A stretch of 64,000 bases of DNA from Mucilaginibacter sp. Its GTDB lineage: Bacteria > Bacteroidota > Bacteroidia > Sphingobacteriales > Sphingobacteriaceae. The notes below the pieces were generated by a model that made no database searches, was not told where the DNA came from, and saw nothing but the letters and a program-made list of their open reading frames with translations. The position numbers were made by a program, and so were the translations under genes. Location of the stretch: positions 62,001-126,000 of the forward strand of contig NZ_JAQBOF010000019.1 of the NCBI RefSeq assembly GCF_028288185.1, given 5' to 3'. Below are positions 19,103-28,987 of this stretch, piece after piece. Every line of letters starts with the position of its first letter. Within the stretch, counting starts at the first letter, position 1.

Positions 19103-20815
19103 TTACTTCACCAACGCAGGCCAATCATCCGTACGGAAAGGCCTTGCAGGCAAACCATCTTTATTATACAAATTGCCCGGCGGGTTATCGGCCCAGTTAT
19201 ATCTTACTGCTTCCGGGTTTGTAACACCATCGGCAGTAATAACAACCTTATTCCCTTGTATAGTGGCTTTGGCCCAAACAAATTTATGGTCGGCACCGGC
19301 TATGCCGAAGCCTTTTAAGTCAGGAGTATCACTGTTTACCACCTCATCGCCAACCAAACCGGCAGCAACCAAGCCTTTATTTATTTCATTAAAGCTGATA
19401 ATGATCTTGTTGCCATCAACTTTCATTGATTTATATATGGGGCCCGATGCTACTATCTTTTCGCCATAAACATTGTGGCGGGCAACTAATACCAATCTAT
19501 TAGCCGGAACCAATTTATTAATTGGGTGTATATTCAATTGTTCTCCCACATCTATAACTACAGGCATGCCTGTTTTAGCCAACGATAATGTTTTTTCCTG
19601 CGCCTCGCGCACCCACGGCCAGTTGTTTTCTGACGGTGTTACGGCAGGCTGCCTGAAGTTGGGCAGCTGCATGTACAGGAATGGGAAATCGCCCTGGCCC
19701 CATTTTTTTCGCCAATCATTGATCATCCGCGGGAACACATTTTTATAATCAACAGCATCAGCAAGGTTATCACCGTTTGATTCGCCCTGGTACCATATCG
19801 CCCCTTTTATGCCATAGCCAAAAATTGGTGCTATCATCGCGTTAAAACAGTCGGCAGGGGTAGAATTATTACCGATAGGATTACCCGGCGAAATTGGCGC
19901 GGGACGCGATGGTTTTGGGCGTACAGGTATGGGCTGCGCGGTTGCTTTTGCCTGCAATACATCAGCATCCCATTTCTTTATGATCTCATTAAATGCGATG
20001 CCAACTTCAGTGTTCCATATTGTCAAACTATCGCGATAAAGCGCTTGTCTTCGCGGGTAAGTAGCTTTATCAGCCTCATAATTATCAATCAGTTTTTGCC
20101 GGGCATCCACATATTTGGTAAACGCCGGGCTTTCCTGCAAACCTTCGGCGCTTATCCAGGCCTGGGCAGGTGTACCACCTATATAACTGCCGATCATCCC
20201 GACAGGTACACCGGCTGACTGACGTATTTGCTGTGCGAAATAATAACCAACAGCAGAAAACCCGTGCCATGCGAACCTTGGATTTGCCAATACTTCGGGC
20301 GAGCAAACCAACCATTTGCCGTTAGGCGAATCTGCAGATTGTTTAGCTATGTCAGCTATCGGCTGTAATGACAGCGACATCGGCACATAAAAAAAATGTA
20401 TCAGCCCGTCAGTAGCTTTTGATATAGCATCTGCACCATGTTTTTCGGTTTGTATACCAAACTCCATGTTCGATTGGCCTGATGCTACCCATACATCGCC
20501 TATTAAAATGTTGGCGTAAGTTAACGAGGTGCTTTTACCTTTAACATTCATGGTATAAGGGCCGCCCGCTTTGTACGATCCTAACTTTACCAGCCATTTA
20601 CCATCGGCACCGGTGGTGGTTTTATAGGTTTTACCCATAAAATCAACCTGTACCTGTTCGCCGACATCGCCCCAGCCCCATACCGGCACTTTCATACCGC
20701 GCTGTAAAACCATGTTATCACCAAATATGGCGGGTAATTTAAATTGGGCAAATGCTTTAGTGAAGCCTGAGATTAAAAAGCAAATAATCAGAAATTTATA
20801 GGTCGATGTTTTCAT
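19103..20815 (-). CDS. Sialate O-acetylesterase family protein, secreted
   Basis: The 570-residue protein (ATG 20815) has a signal peptide ending KAFAQ, an N-terminal beta-domain (LPAIFGDNMVLQRGMKVPVWGWGD) and a split SGNH/SASA catalytic domain. The nucleophile motif ASGQSNMEFG contains Ser115, with WYQGESNGDN further on. Members remove O-acetyl groups from sialic acid or other sugars. It lies between the GH92 and the DUF4965 genes, consistent with decorated host or fungal glycans. The longer start at 20845 adds ten residues before the signal and is less likely. Confidence 0.88.
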   Translation of the reverse strand: MKTSTYKFLIICFLISGFTKAFAQFKLPAIFGDNMVLQRGMKVPVWGWGDVGEQVQVDFMGKTYKTTTGADGKWLVKLGSYKAGGPYTMNVKGKSTSLTYANILIGDVWVASGQSNMEFGIQTEKHGADAISKATDGLIHFFYVPMSLSLQPIADIAKQSADSPNGKWLVCSPEVLANPRFAWHGFSAVGYYFAQQIRQSAGVPVGMIGSYIGGTPAQAWISAEGLQESPAFTKYVDARQKLIDNYEADKATYPRRQALYRDSLTIWNTEVGIAFNEIIKKWDADVLQAKATAQPIPVRPKPSRPAPISPGNPIGNNSTPADCFNAMIAPIFGYGIKGAIWYQGESNGDNLADAVDYKNVFPRMINDWRKKWGQGDFPFLYMQLPNFRQPAVTPSENNWPWVREAQEKTLSLAKTGMPVVIDVGEQLNIHPINKLVPANRLVLVARHNVYGEKIVASGPIYKSMKVDGNKIIISFNEINKGLVAAGLVGDEVVNSDTPDLKGFGIAGADHKFVWAKATIQGNKVVITADGVTNPEAVRYNWADNPPGNLYNKDGLPARPFRTDDWPALVK

Positions 20816-20875
20816 TATTGAATATAAAAAAATGAAAGCTCCCACACAAAGGCGAGGCTTATATTTAAAAATTAT

Positions 20876-23155
20876 TTAATTTACTGTAGCTGCCGACATA
20901 GACGGCGCGGCATCTGCCGGCGCGCTGCCCCAGTTTTTGTTAGGACGCGATCCCATTACCAACGTCAACTTGCCGCCTTTTACAACATCGCTGTTATTCA
21001 TCCACGGCTTGTTCCATGCCATACCATTTAAAGTAGCCGACTGGATATATTTATTAGCTGCTGATACATTTTTAGCTTCGATAACAAAGCTTTTGCCGCC
21101 GCCAACATTAATAGTACTCTCCTGGAATAGTGGGCTGCCTATATCAAATACCGGCCTGCCGGGGCATTGCGGGTAAAAGCCCATGGAATTAAACACATAC
21201 CAACTTGACGTAGCACCGCCATCCTCATCGCCTGCCAAACCTTGTGGGGTTACGTCATACCAAAGATCCATCAATTGGCGCAAACGGCTCTGGGTTTTCC
21301 ATGGCTGGCCTGCGTAGTTGTATAAATATGGAATATGATAAGCAGGCTCATTACCCTGCGGATACATACCCACCAAACCTGTCATATCAGGGAACTGGCC
21401 CAAAAACGCCAGCTTATCCATAGAGTGACCTGTCGAAAACAATTCGTCCAGTTTATCAACAAACGCCTGGCGGCTGCCCATCAGGTTAATTAAGCCTTGT
21501 ATATCGTGCTGTACACTCCAGGTATAAACCCATGAATTACATTCGGCAAAGTATCCCTCGCCGGCAAACCCGCCCGAGTATTTTGGGTCAAACGGCTCAA
21601 CCCATTTACCATCGGCAGTTTTTGGTGCCATTAAACCGATAGTCGGTTTATAAAGGTTCTGGTAGTTATGCGCACGGTTCATAAATAGAGTATAATCATC
21701 GGTTTTACCTAATGCTTGCGCTATTTGCGCCAGGCACCAATCGTCATAACAATGCTCAAGCGTTACCGATACCGATTGCCTTCTATGCCATGAGTCAACC
21801 TCTGGCACCCATTCTTTAACCTCCATCGTGGGTGTCCACCTAACCTGGTAAGGCAGGCGGTTATATATGTCTACTGTAGCTTTCGGATCAGCATCCGCGC
21901 GGATAGGCAGTGCCGGGTAAAAGCCTTTATCATAATAACATTTCTCTAACTCTGTTGTACCCGGCCCATCTTTCCATGGGATCATGGTGGCTTCCATAGC
22001 GTTTTTGCGCATACCGGCATAGGCTTTCTCTACATCAAAGCCACGTAAGCCTTTAAAATAAGCCTCCACAATAACTGATGTGGAGTGATTACCTATCATA
22101 GCGCCCGAGCTTGGCAGCCAGCCGGTAGTTTCATAAGCCTTAATAAACCCATTAATGGCTTTTTCAGATTCTTTTGGTTTGATCAAATCCTGCAAGGCAT
22201 AAGCGCTGCGATAAGTATCCCACACGTTACCCATACGTAACGCACGGGTGCGATAAAGGGTGCTGTAAAATATGCCGCGTTGGCGCTCTGTACCGCCTTT
22301 AATTTTGATCAGGTTTAGCTCGGCGTTCCAGCGGTCCTTCAGTTTACTTTTTACTTGTTCAAAGGTTGATCTACCTATTTCTTTGTTAATTGATGCTTTA
22401 GCATCGTCAATACTGGTATTTGAGATACCAACTCTTAACTCTAAAGTTTGTGGCTGTGAAGATGCCGTCCAGCGCAAATAAGTGCCGCTGCTCGCACCAC
22501 CACGATTACGTCCTACACCCGTTGGTGCCTCTTCTTTCCAGTCGCCATGGGTTGATGCGGCTTTACTTACTTCGGCATAAAAATATCTTTTTTCCGCCGC
22601 TCCGCCGCGTCTGCCAAAAGACGCGCCAGAGCCTTGAAGAATTTTATTGTCTTTCACCTCGACCGCAGAATTACCAGACAATAACAGGTTTGTAGCCTGA
22701 TTAGCCGGAATTGTGAAGCGGAATATAGCCGCATTATCGGTCATAGTGTACTCAGTATTAATATTCGGATCTTCCAACAAAACCCGGTAGTAATATGGGG
22801 TAGCTGTTTCCAGGTCATGGTCAAAATGCGATGCGTTCTCGCGGGCGCCGCTTTTGAAGTCGCCTTCACTAATCATCAGATTGCCAAAACCAAGCGGGAA
22901 GTCGAAAATTTTATCAGACAAATAAAAATCCTCAATGGCCGGATTAAACGCCGGGAAGATATTCATGTTACCACCCGGAGCTTTTATAATGGGTGAGGTA
23001 CTACGTGTTTTTGGATTGATAGAGCCTATGTACAAATCAACATAATCGGCTGGCGTTTTGCCGGTTGAAGCGGCTGTTTTTTTACCGGCCTTTTGTTGTG
23101 CAAACGCGGTGCCGCACAGCACAAACAATGCTAAAAGGGTATGTTTTAGTTTCAT
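20876..23155 (-). CDS. GH92 family glycosidase (alpha-1,2-mannosidase type), secreted
   Basis: The 759-residue protein has a signal peptide (cleavage after TAFAQ), an N-terminal beta-sandwich and an (alpha/alpha)6 domain. Signatures include YETTGWLPSSGAMIGNHSTSVIVEAYFKGLRGFD, GNEPAYHIPYLYNYAGQPWKTQ and GLAGDEDGGATSSWYVFNSMGFYPQCPG. GH92 enzymes are calcium-dependent exo-alpha-mannosidases that trim N-glycans or yeast mannan. The same-strand order GH92, acetylesterase, DUF4965 protein suggests a small glycan-trimming operon without a SusC/SusD pair in view. Confidence 0.92.
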   Translation of the reverse strand: MKLKHTLLALFVLCGTAFAQQKAGKKTAASTGKTPADYVDLYIGSINPKTRSTSPIIKAPGGNMNIFPAFNPAIEDFYLSDKIFDFPLGFGNLMISEGDFKSGARENASHFDHDLETATPYYYRVLLEDPNINTEYTMTDNAAIFRFTIPANQATNLLLSGNSAVEVKDNKILQGSGASFGRRGGAAEKRYFYAEVSKAASTHGDWKEEAPTGVGRNRGGASSGTYLRWTASSQPQTLELRVGISNTSIDDAKASINKEIGRSTFEQVKSKLKDRWNAELNLIKIKGGTERQRGIFYSTLYRTRALRMGNVWDTYRSAYALQDLIKPKESEKAINGFIKAYETTGWLPSSGAMIGNHSTSVIVEAYFKGLRGFDVEKAYAGMRKNAMEATMIPWKDGPGTTELEKCYYDKGFYPALPIRADADPKATVDIYNRLPYQVRWTPTMEVKEWVPEVDSWHRRQSVSVTLEHCYDDWCLAQIAQALGKTDDYTLFMNRAHNYQNLYKPTIGLMAPKTADGKWVEPFDPKYSGGFAGEGYFAECNSWVYTWSVQHDIQGLINLMGSRQAFVDKLDELFSTGHSMDKLAFLGQFPDMTGLVGMYPQGNEPAYHIPYLYNYAGQPWKTQSRLRQLMDLWYDVTPQGLAGDEDGGATSSWYVFNSMGFYPQCPGRPVFDIGSPLFQESTINVGGGKSFVIEAKNVSAANKYIQSATLNGMAWNKPWMNNSDVVKGGKLTLVMGSRPNKNWGSAPADAAPSMSAATVN

Positions 23156-23301
23156 AATATTGGTTTACCTTATTACTGATAATAAGTGTATTACTTGGTT
23201 ATACTTTGGTATCTCAATACTATGAAAATTAAATAACTTAATGAAAAGATGGAGAGGTAATTGTTTTGATACAAAGCCTTGGGTTATGAATACGCGCCGT
23301 C

Positions 23302-23319
23302 GACTCACCCGGTCTACGC
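23302..23319. repeat. Fragment of dispersed palindromic repeat
   Basis: GACTCACCCGGTCTACGC at 23302-23319 is identical to bases 63027-63044 inside the long palindromic element near 63 kb. It lies between the GH92 and rpiA genes. Confidence 0.6.
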
Positions 23320-23325
23320 CAAGGG

Positions 23326-24009
23326 TTAACGCGGTGTCAATATTTTAATCCCGTCCGGGCCGGCAATTATCGCTTTGGTCGCCAACTGATAAAACAGCGA
23401 ATGCTCCACCACACCAGGCACCATTTTTACGGCGTTTATTTTATCTAAAGGCATAACTTCTGCAAAATATACATCCAGCAGGTAGTTGCCGTTTTCTGTA
23501 ATAACAGCGCCGTCTTTTTGGGTACTCATACGCATTACGGTTTTAGCATCGGGGATGTTTTTGGTTAGCCATTGGCTTACCAATTGTAAAGCGGTGGGTA
23601 AAACTTCAAGTACCAACGGATAGGTAGTATCTAAGCTCTTTACAGATTTACCGGCATCGCCCAATAAAATAAACTGTTTCGCTAATGATGCCATGATCTT
23701 TTCGGATGTATGGATACCTCCGCCAGATTTCAAGGCATTCAACCTGGCATCAAACTGATCGCAGCCATCAAAGTAAATATCTATGTATTTTACATTGGCA
23801 CTCCCCAATAAATTAAAACCATGATCCATTATTAAATTGGCAGTTTTGAAGGAGGACGTTGCAAAAATAAGTGAACCAGAAAGCTCACTATCCGCAGCCA
23901 ATAACGAAAGTAAATTGGCAATGGTCGATCCTGCCCCAACACCTATGCTTTGCCCCGGTTTTATAAATTGCAGGGCAGCTTTGGCGGCTTCCATTTTATA
24001 GTCTGTCAT
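23326..24009 (-). CDS. rpiA: Ribose-5-phosphate isomerase A
   Basis: The 227-residue protein contains the phosphate loop SIGVGAGSTIANLL and DGCDQFDARLNALKSGGGIHTSEKIMA, which preserves the Asp, Asp, Lys and Glu positions of the RpiA active site despite an unusual local sequence. VMRMSTQKDGAVITENGNYLLDVYF and VPGVVEHSLF are typical of the C-terminal part. The enzyme interconverts ribose-5-phosphate and ribulose-5-phosphate in the pentose phosphate pathway. It is transcribed alone. Confidence 0.92.
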   Translation of the reverse strand: MTDYKMEAAKAALQFIKPGQSIGVGAGSTIANLLSLLAADSELSGSLIFATSSFKTANLIMDHGFNLLGSANVKYIDIYFDGCDQFDARLNALKSGGGIHTSEKIMASLAKQFILLGDAGKSVKSLDTTYPLVLEVLPTALQLVSQWLTKNIPDAKTVMRMSTQKDGAVITENGNYLLDVYFAEVMPLDKINAVKMVPGVVEHSLFYQLATKAIIAGPDGIKILTPR

Positions 24010-24108
24010 AGTTGTTTAATTGATAGGCTAATATCTGTTTAATTATTAAAAACAGTAGCCAACATTTAAGATTATTGTATTTTTAGCATTATTATAAAAC
24101 CCGTTAAA

Positions 24109-24570
24109 ATGCCGCTTAATCTTATTATACGCCCTGTAACTCAACAAGACTATGACCAATGGCTTCCTTTATGGGATGGTTATAATGCATTTTATGGCCG
24201 TTCTGGAGATACCGCGCTAGCACCCGAAATAACCCAAACCACCTGGGCCCGTTTTTTTGATATTAATGAACCTGTACACGCGCTTGTTGCCGAACTTGAT
24301 GGAAAGTTGTTGGGACTAACGCACTATATTTTTCACCGTAGCACCACTTCGCTCACTACAAATTGTTATTTACAGGATCTGTTTACCACACAAAATTCGC
24401 GCGGAAAAGGTGTAGCAAGGGCGCTAATTAATGGGGTGTATGAAAAGGCAAAACTAGCCGGATCTGGCCGTGTATACTGGCAAACCCACGAAACTAATGC
24501 CACCGCCATGCTGCTTTATGATAAAGTTGCAGACAAATCAGGCTTTGTAGTTTACCGCAAGTTGATATAA
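24109..24570 (+). CDS. GNAT family N-acetyltransferase
   Basis: The 153-residue protein shows the GNAT core: a beta strand VHALVAELDGKLLGLTHYIFH, the CoA-binding LQDLFTTQNSRGKGVARALINGVYEKAK (R/Q-x-x-G-x-G/A motif), and VYWQTHETNATAMLLYDKVADKSGFVVYRK at the end. The acceptor amine is unknown. It is divergent from rpiA and convergent with the DUF2911 gene. Confidence 0.88.
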   Translation: MPLNLIIRPVTQQDYDQWLPLWDGYNAFYGRSGDTALAPEITQTTWARFFDINEPVHALVAELDGKLLGLTHYIFHRSTTSLTTNCYLQDLFTTQNSRGKGVARALINGVYEKAKLAGSGRVYWQTHETNATAMLLYDKVADKSGFVVYRKLI

Positions 24571-24600
24571 AAAAAGCACCTGCAAACTAATACAGGTGCT
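24571..24600 (-). terminator. Intrinsic terminator of the DUF2911 gene
   Basis: Stem 24575-24582 (AGCACCTG) pairs with 24593-24600 (CAGGTGCT). The A run to its left is a U tract when read on the minus strand, so it best terminates the DUF2911 gene. Confidence 0.7.
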
Positions 24601-24626
24601 TAACATGAAACTATCAACTGATCTTA

Positions 24627-25742
24627 CTAATTGATGTCTTTACCCTCTTGCAGGCCTTTTACTATTCTATCCAACGTAGCCTGATTAGGCCCTGCCGGAG
24701 CTTGTGCACGGGCCTTTACGGCATAAGGCAAAGCTTTTTTATAATCGCCTAGCGCAGAATAACCTCTTGCCATACCCACATTGGTAAAAAACTGATCGGG
24801 GTATTTATCATAATCCATTTTAAATACATCAAAAGCCTCTTTACCTTTTTTGGCGCGGGTTAAACCACGGCCATAAAAATACAGCTCGTTCATATCGCCA
24901 TAAGGCAATGCTTTTTTCATTGCGGCAATAGCTTCGGAGCCACGACCAAGGCTATCTAATATAGCCGCTTTGGTGCTCCAGGCGGTGAAGCTATGGCTAC
25001 CACCAAAGTTTACACTGGTGGCGCTATCGGCCCATAATAAGCCTTCTTCCAAATTGGTTTTATGTTGGGCGCAGTATTGTGCGGCCTGGTCCCACGGCTG
25101 CCAGGTAAAGCCGGTTTCGGTACGCAATTGCTTTCTTAAAGCCGCTATCACATTTTGATCCAAATCAATCTCTACTTTAAAAGGAATGATCAGTTTTTCC
25201 CATTCTAATTGTATGGTAGCGCTGTTATCGGTTTGGTTAGTAAATTCATACCTTAACCACTCAACGCTTTTGTCGGCAGGTACAGGTTTTACTTTTACAC
25301 GTAAAGCGTCTTCGGTTTGATTATAATAAAAGCTACCCCATGAGGATGAGTTTTTAGAGAAGATTAATGTACAACCCAGCGGATCATACGATATAAAAAA
25401 ACCGTACTTACCCGCAGCTAAAGGCTGGCCTTCGATCTTTACATCGGTAGAGAATTGGATGCTGGTACTCTCGTTAGCGCCTGCACGCCACGGCGCTGCT
25501 TTTGAGGTACCGAATCCCTGGTCTACATAACCAACCGGTACCAGTTTGCCCCAGATCTGGCCCTCGCGCTTGTTAACGTGCGGACGGTTGTAAATAATAT
25601 TGATATCGGTCAAACCAACCTGCTCATAAACCGATGCCCGCTTGTTGCCACCGCTGGGTGATACTTTTAACTGCGCATGGCCCGGGGTTGTAAATTCGCA
25701 TACCAGCGTTACCATTAAAATGGCTGTAAATAATTTTTTCAT
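24627..25742 (-). CDS. DUF2911 domain protein with TPR-like C-terminus, exported
   Basis: The 371-residue protein has a signal peptide (cleavage after GHAQ), a DUF2911 domain at about residues 30-185 (SPSGGNKRASVYEQVGLTDINIIYNRPHV, WRAGANESTSIQFSTDVKIEGQPLAAGKYGFF) and helical TPR-like repeats from about 240 to 365 (FNVGMARGYSALGDYKKALPYAVKARAQAP-type). The biochemical function of DUF2911 is unknown. It is divergent from the two-component pair. Confidence 0.85.
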   Translation of the reverse strand: MKKLFTAILMVTLVCEFTTPGHAQLKVSPSGGNKRASVYEQVGLTDINIIYNRPHVNKREGQIWGKLVPVGYVDQGFGTSKAAPWRAGANESTSIQFSTDVKIEGQPLAAGKYGFFISYDPLGCTLIFSKNSSSWGSFYYNQTEDALRVKVKPVPADKSVEWLRYEFTNQTDNSATIQLEWEKLIIPFKVEIDLDQNVIAALRKQLRTETGFTWQPWDQAAQYCAQHKTNLEEGLLWADSATSVNFGGSHSFTAWSTKAAILDSLGRGSEAIAAMKKALPYGDMNELYFYGRGLTRAKKGKEAFDVFKMDYDKYPDQFFTNVGMARGYSALGDYKKALPYAVKARAQAPAGPNQATLDRIVKGLQEGKDIN

Positions 25743-25964
25743 ATCGGAAAAGTTTTAAGTGTTTGTGGTTTCAATAATTTATGGAATAAAGCTTGTTTTA
25801 AAAATCCGCAAGCGCAAAACATTTCAACCCGTGGGGCTTTATTTTAAATGATTGACGCAAAAAAATCAACGGTATGAATTATAAAACACCACGCAACTAT
25901 TGAATAAAGCGACCAGTTTGTTTAAAACAGTTGGGCAAACTAAAAAAGCTTTGTAGATTTAAAA

Positions 25965-26981
25965 ATGAATTTTATTAAGAACATGGCTATCACTACGCGC
26001 CTGCAATGGCTCATTTGGATAGCTGTTTTCCTCATCCTGTTTTTCTCCATTTTACCGGTTGATGGTTTTATACACGCCATTACTTTCACCCCTATAAGTT
26101 TTGCTTTTTACCTAATAGTTATTTATGGTAATATTAGTTTCCTTTTCCCTCGCTTTTATCAAACGGGGCGCAAAGTTCAATATGTAATTTATGTAATTGT
26201 ATTGCTGGTAACAGCGGGCATGGCGCGGGGTTATTTGATCATGTATTTATACAATAAAACCATGGCTAAGCCCGAACCGATAATGATAGGCAGCATGCTG
26301 AACTTCATTATAGCCGGCTTTTTAACTTATCTATTAAGTTTTATTTTCCGCATAGCGATAGCATATTTCTCGTTAAAGCAACAGTCAGAAAAAATACTGG
26401 CGCAAAAAAGCCAGGCCGAGCTTGATCTCTTAAAATCGCAGGTGCAGCCGCATTTTTTGTTTAATACACTGAATAATATTTATTACGAGGCCTATCGCGA
26501 AGCGCCAAATACGGCCAAACTGATAGAACGCCTATCAGACATTATGCGGTATTTTGTAGATGAAAGCCCCAAGGATCTGGTATCGATAACCACCGAGATT
26601 CAGTTTTTGGAGAATTACATCGCCTTAGAAAAAATAAGGATGCGCCATGAGCTTGACCTAACCTTTGTACAGGATTGTAACGCCGACCTTCGCATCCCAC
26701 CAATGCTGCTCATGACCTTTGTAGAGAACATTTTTAAGCATGGTATTGATAAGTCAAGCAGCGATAATAAAATCGATCTGTCTTTAATTCAGCAGGATGG
26801 CTATTTGGTGTTTCAAACCAAAAATCCGGTTTATAATATCGCTGGGGGTGCCGAGCATAATGGTTTCGGTATAAAGAATTTAGAGAAACGCCTTAACTTG
26901 CTATACGGAACGGCGTTTGAGTTATGGACCGGCACAACCGATAATTTTTTCACAGCTTATTTAAAAGTACCCCTAACATGA
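25965..26981 (+). CDS. LytS-type sensor histidine kinase
   Basis: The 338-residue protein has four predicted membrane helices (about residues 13-32, 45-62, 73-93 and 108-135), then the His_kinase domain motif LKSQVQPHFLFNTLNNIYY with phospho-acceptor His163 and an HATPase region containing PPMLLMTFVENIFKHGI. There is no periplasmic sensor domain of note, so the cue is probably sensed in the membrane. It overlaps the regulator gene by four bases (ATGA), indicating coupled expression. Confidence 0.93.
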   Translation: MNFIKNMAITTRLQWLIWIAVFLILFFSILPVDGFIHAITFTPISFAFYLIVIYGNISFLFPRFYQTGRKVQYVIYVIVLLVTAGMARGYLIMYLYNKTMAKPEPIMIGSMLNFIIAGFLTYLLSFIFRIAIAYFSLKQQSEKILAQKSQAELDLLKSQVQPHFLFNTLNNIYYEAYREAPNTAKLIERLSDIMRYFVDESPKDLVSITTEIQFLENYIALEKIRMRHELDLTFVQDCNADLRIPPMLLMTFVENIFKHGIDKSSSDNKIDLSLIQQDGYLVFQTKNPVYNIAGGAEHNGFGIKNLEKRLNLLYGTAFELWTGTTDNFFTAYLKVPLT

Positions 26982-27688
26982 GTTTAAGCTGTATTATTAT
27001 TGACGATGAGCCTAACGCGGTAAACCTGCTGGAAATACTGATCACCCAAAATACCAAGTGGAGCCTGCTTACAAAATGCTATAATGCTTTAGAGGCCATG
27101 GCGTTTTTAAAGGATAATCAACCCGACTTTGTTTTTTTGGATATCAATATGCCGCAGCTAAGCGGCATGGAACTGGCCAGCTTACTATCAAAAGATATTA
27201 AAATTGTTTTCACCACCGCCTACTCTGAATATGCTGCCGAGAGCTATACTTTTCAAACTATAGATTACCTGTTAAAACCCATAACCCTTAAACGTTTTTT
27301 AGCGGCGATGCAAAAGATAGAGGGCTATTTCACTAATCCTGAAACTAGCGCAAAAACTGCTGCTGCGATAAGCGATGATTATTTCTTTGTAAAATCGGGC
27401 AAGGTGCTGCGCAAGATCTTACTGGCCGAGATCCAATATTTTGAAGGCGAGAAAGAATATGTGCGCCTGGTAACCCCTGCCGAGCAGATATTGATCTATC
27501 GCCGGTTAAAAGATATTGAAGAACAGTTGCAGCCGCCTTTTGTGCGCGTGCATAACTCGTACATCGTAAACACAAAACAAATCAATAAAATACAAGACAA
27601 CCATATTTATATATCCGATAAGCAGATACCCATAAGCGAGAAGTTCAAGGACGGGTTTATGCAGGTGATTCAGCAAAGGATATTTTAG
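26978..27688 (+). CDS. LytTR-type response regulator
   Basis: The 236-residue protein has a receiver domain (IIIDDEPNAVNLLEI, phospho-acceptor Asp55 in FLDINMP, Lys100 in YLLKPI) and a LytTR DNA-binding domain at about 130-232 (FVKSGKVLRKILLAEIQYFEGEKEYVRLVT, FVRVHNSYIVN). It is the partner of the LytS-type kinase. Its last 32 bases overlap the tail of the convergent MFS gene. Confidence 0.94.
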   Translation: MSLSCIIIDDEPNAVNLLEILITQNTKWSLLTKCYNALEAMAFLKDNQPDFVFLDINMPQLSGMELASLLSKDIKIVFTTAYSEYAAESYTFQTIDYLLKPITLKRFLAAMQKIEGYFTNPETSAKTAAAISDDYFFVKSGKVLRKILLAEIQYFEGEKEYVRLVTPAEQILIYRRLKDIEEQLQPPFVRVHNSYIVNTKQINKIQDNHIYISDKQIPISEKFKDGFMQVIQQRIF

Positions 27689-28850
27689 CGGGGCTGTCTT
27701 TTCTAAGTAATACTATCAACCCCAAAACAGGCCCAACAGCCAACAACACATAAATGTACTGCGCGTTCTCTACCGTACGCAAAGCATTTATTAACTGTAT
27801 GCTGATGATAGTAATAGCAAACCCAATGCAATTTACAATAGTTAGAGAAGACCCTTTGGATACCGCAGGCGCATTTTGAGCAACAAGGGTTGAGAACAAT
27901 GGCGAATCGGCAATTACCGCCATGCTCCATATAAACAGGAAAATGATAAAGGTTACCGTAGCGCTGTTAAACAACAACAGTGGCGAAATAATACAACATA
28001 CACACGAAGTAAATAAGGCGATGGTCGCCATTCTCTTTACTCCAAAGCGTTGGGATAACAACCCGCTTAACGCGCAGGAGATACTGCCGATGCCGATAAC
28101 AAAAAACGATAACAAAGGGATATTCAGATTGGCCGAGGGATAATGCGCTTTATAGGCTGTTAATATAACCGGCACAAATGCCCAGAAAGCATATAGCTCC
28201 CACATGTGGCCGAAATAACCAAACGCCGCAGCCCTGAATTTTTTATCAGCAAACCCATTTAAAAACCCGGCGAAGTTTAGCTTTTGGCTTTGTTTGCGGC
28301 CCGGTCCGTCTGGCACTAATAGCAGCATGGCGCAGCCGCCAATGGCCGACAGTAACGAGGTTGAGTAGATCACATATTTCCATGGCAAAGCCGCCGTCAT
28401 GCTTTTTAATAAATGTGGAAATGCCGTACCCAAAACCAATGCGCCTACCAAAAACCCTAACGATTTGCCTAGGCCCTGCTGGTAATGGTCAGATGCTATT
28501 TTCATACCTACGGGATAGATCCCCGCCAGGAAAAAACCGGTGCAAAAACGGCATAACACCAGTGTTGCCGGGGTTATATTAGCTATACTCGCGCCCAGGT
28601 TAATTACAGCGGCTATCAATGCGCAGGTAAAGAAAACTTTAACCGGCGAGAATCTGTCGGCTATACTCAGTATGGCAAATATCAGCGTGCCCGTAATAAA
28701 CCCTAATTGTACCGCGCTGGTTAGGTGGGCCAGGTAGGTTGGCTCTAAATGGAGCTGTTTGGCAATATCGCCCATAATGGCATTGCCTGCAAACCATATT
28801 GAGGTACAAAAAAACTGCGCGATAACTATAGTAGGTAGTATTCTTTTCAT
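27657..28850 (-). CDS. MFS transporter
   Basis: The 397-residue protein has about 12 hydrophobic segments with the MFS loop ADRFSPVKVFF after helix 2 and an internal repeat after about residue 200. It begins MKRILPTIVIAQFFCTSIWFAGNAIMGDIAKQL, similar to MFS members annotated as nitrate- or sugar-type exporters. The substrate is not predictable. Its tail overlaps the convergent regulator gene by 32 bases. Confidence 0.88.
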   Translation of the reverse strand: MKRILPTIVIAQFFCTSIWFAGNAIMGDIAKQLHLEPTYLAHLTSAVQLGFITGTLIFAILSIADRFSPVKVFFTCALIAAVINLGASIANITPATLVLCRFCTGFFLAGIYPVGMKIASDHYQQGLGKSLGFLVGALVLGTAFPHLLKSMTAALPWKYVIYSTSLLSAIGGCAMLLLVPDGPGRKQSQKLNFAGFLNGFADKKFRAAAFGYFGHMWELYAFWAFVPVILTAYKAHYPSANLNIPLLSFFVIGIGSISCALSGLLSQRFGVKRMATIALFTSCVCCIISPLLLFNSATVTFIIFLFIWSMAVIADSPLFSTLVAQNAPAVSKGSSLTIVNCIGFAITIISIQLINALRTVENAQYIYVLLAVGPVLGLIVLLRKDSPAKISFAESPA

Positions 28851-28987
28851 TTAAGTAGTTGCGACAAATATCTATAAAAAAACCAATTGATGATTAGGAT
28901 GTTAATGTCTTGTATGCCCTTTATAATTGGCTATTATAACCATTACGTATCAACCTAAACAAAAGTAACTTAGCAAAAAACAAAATT

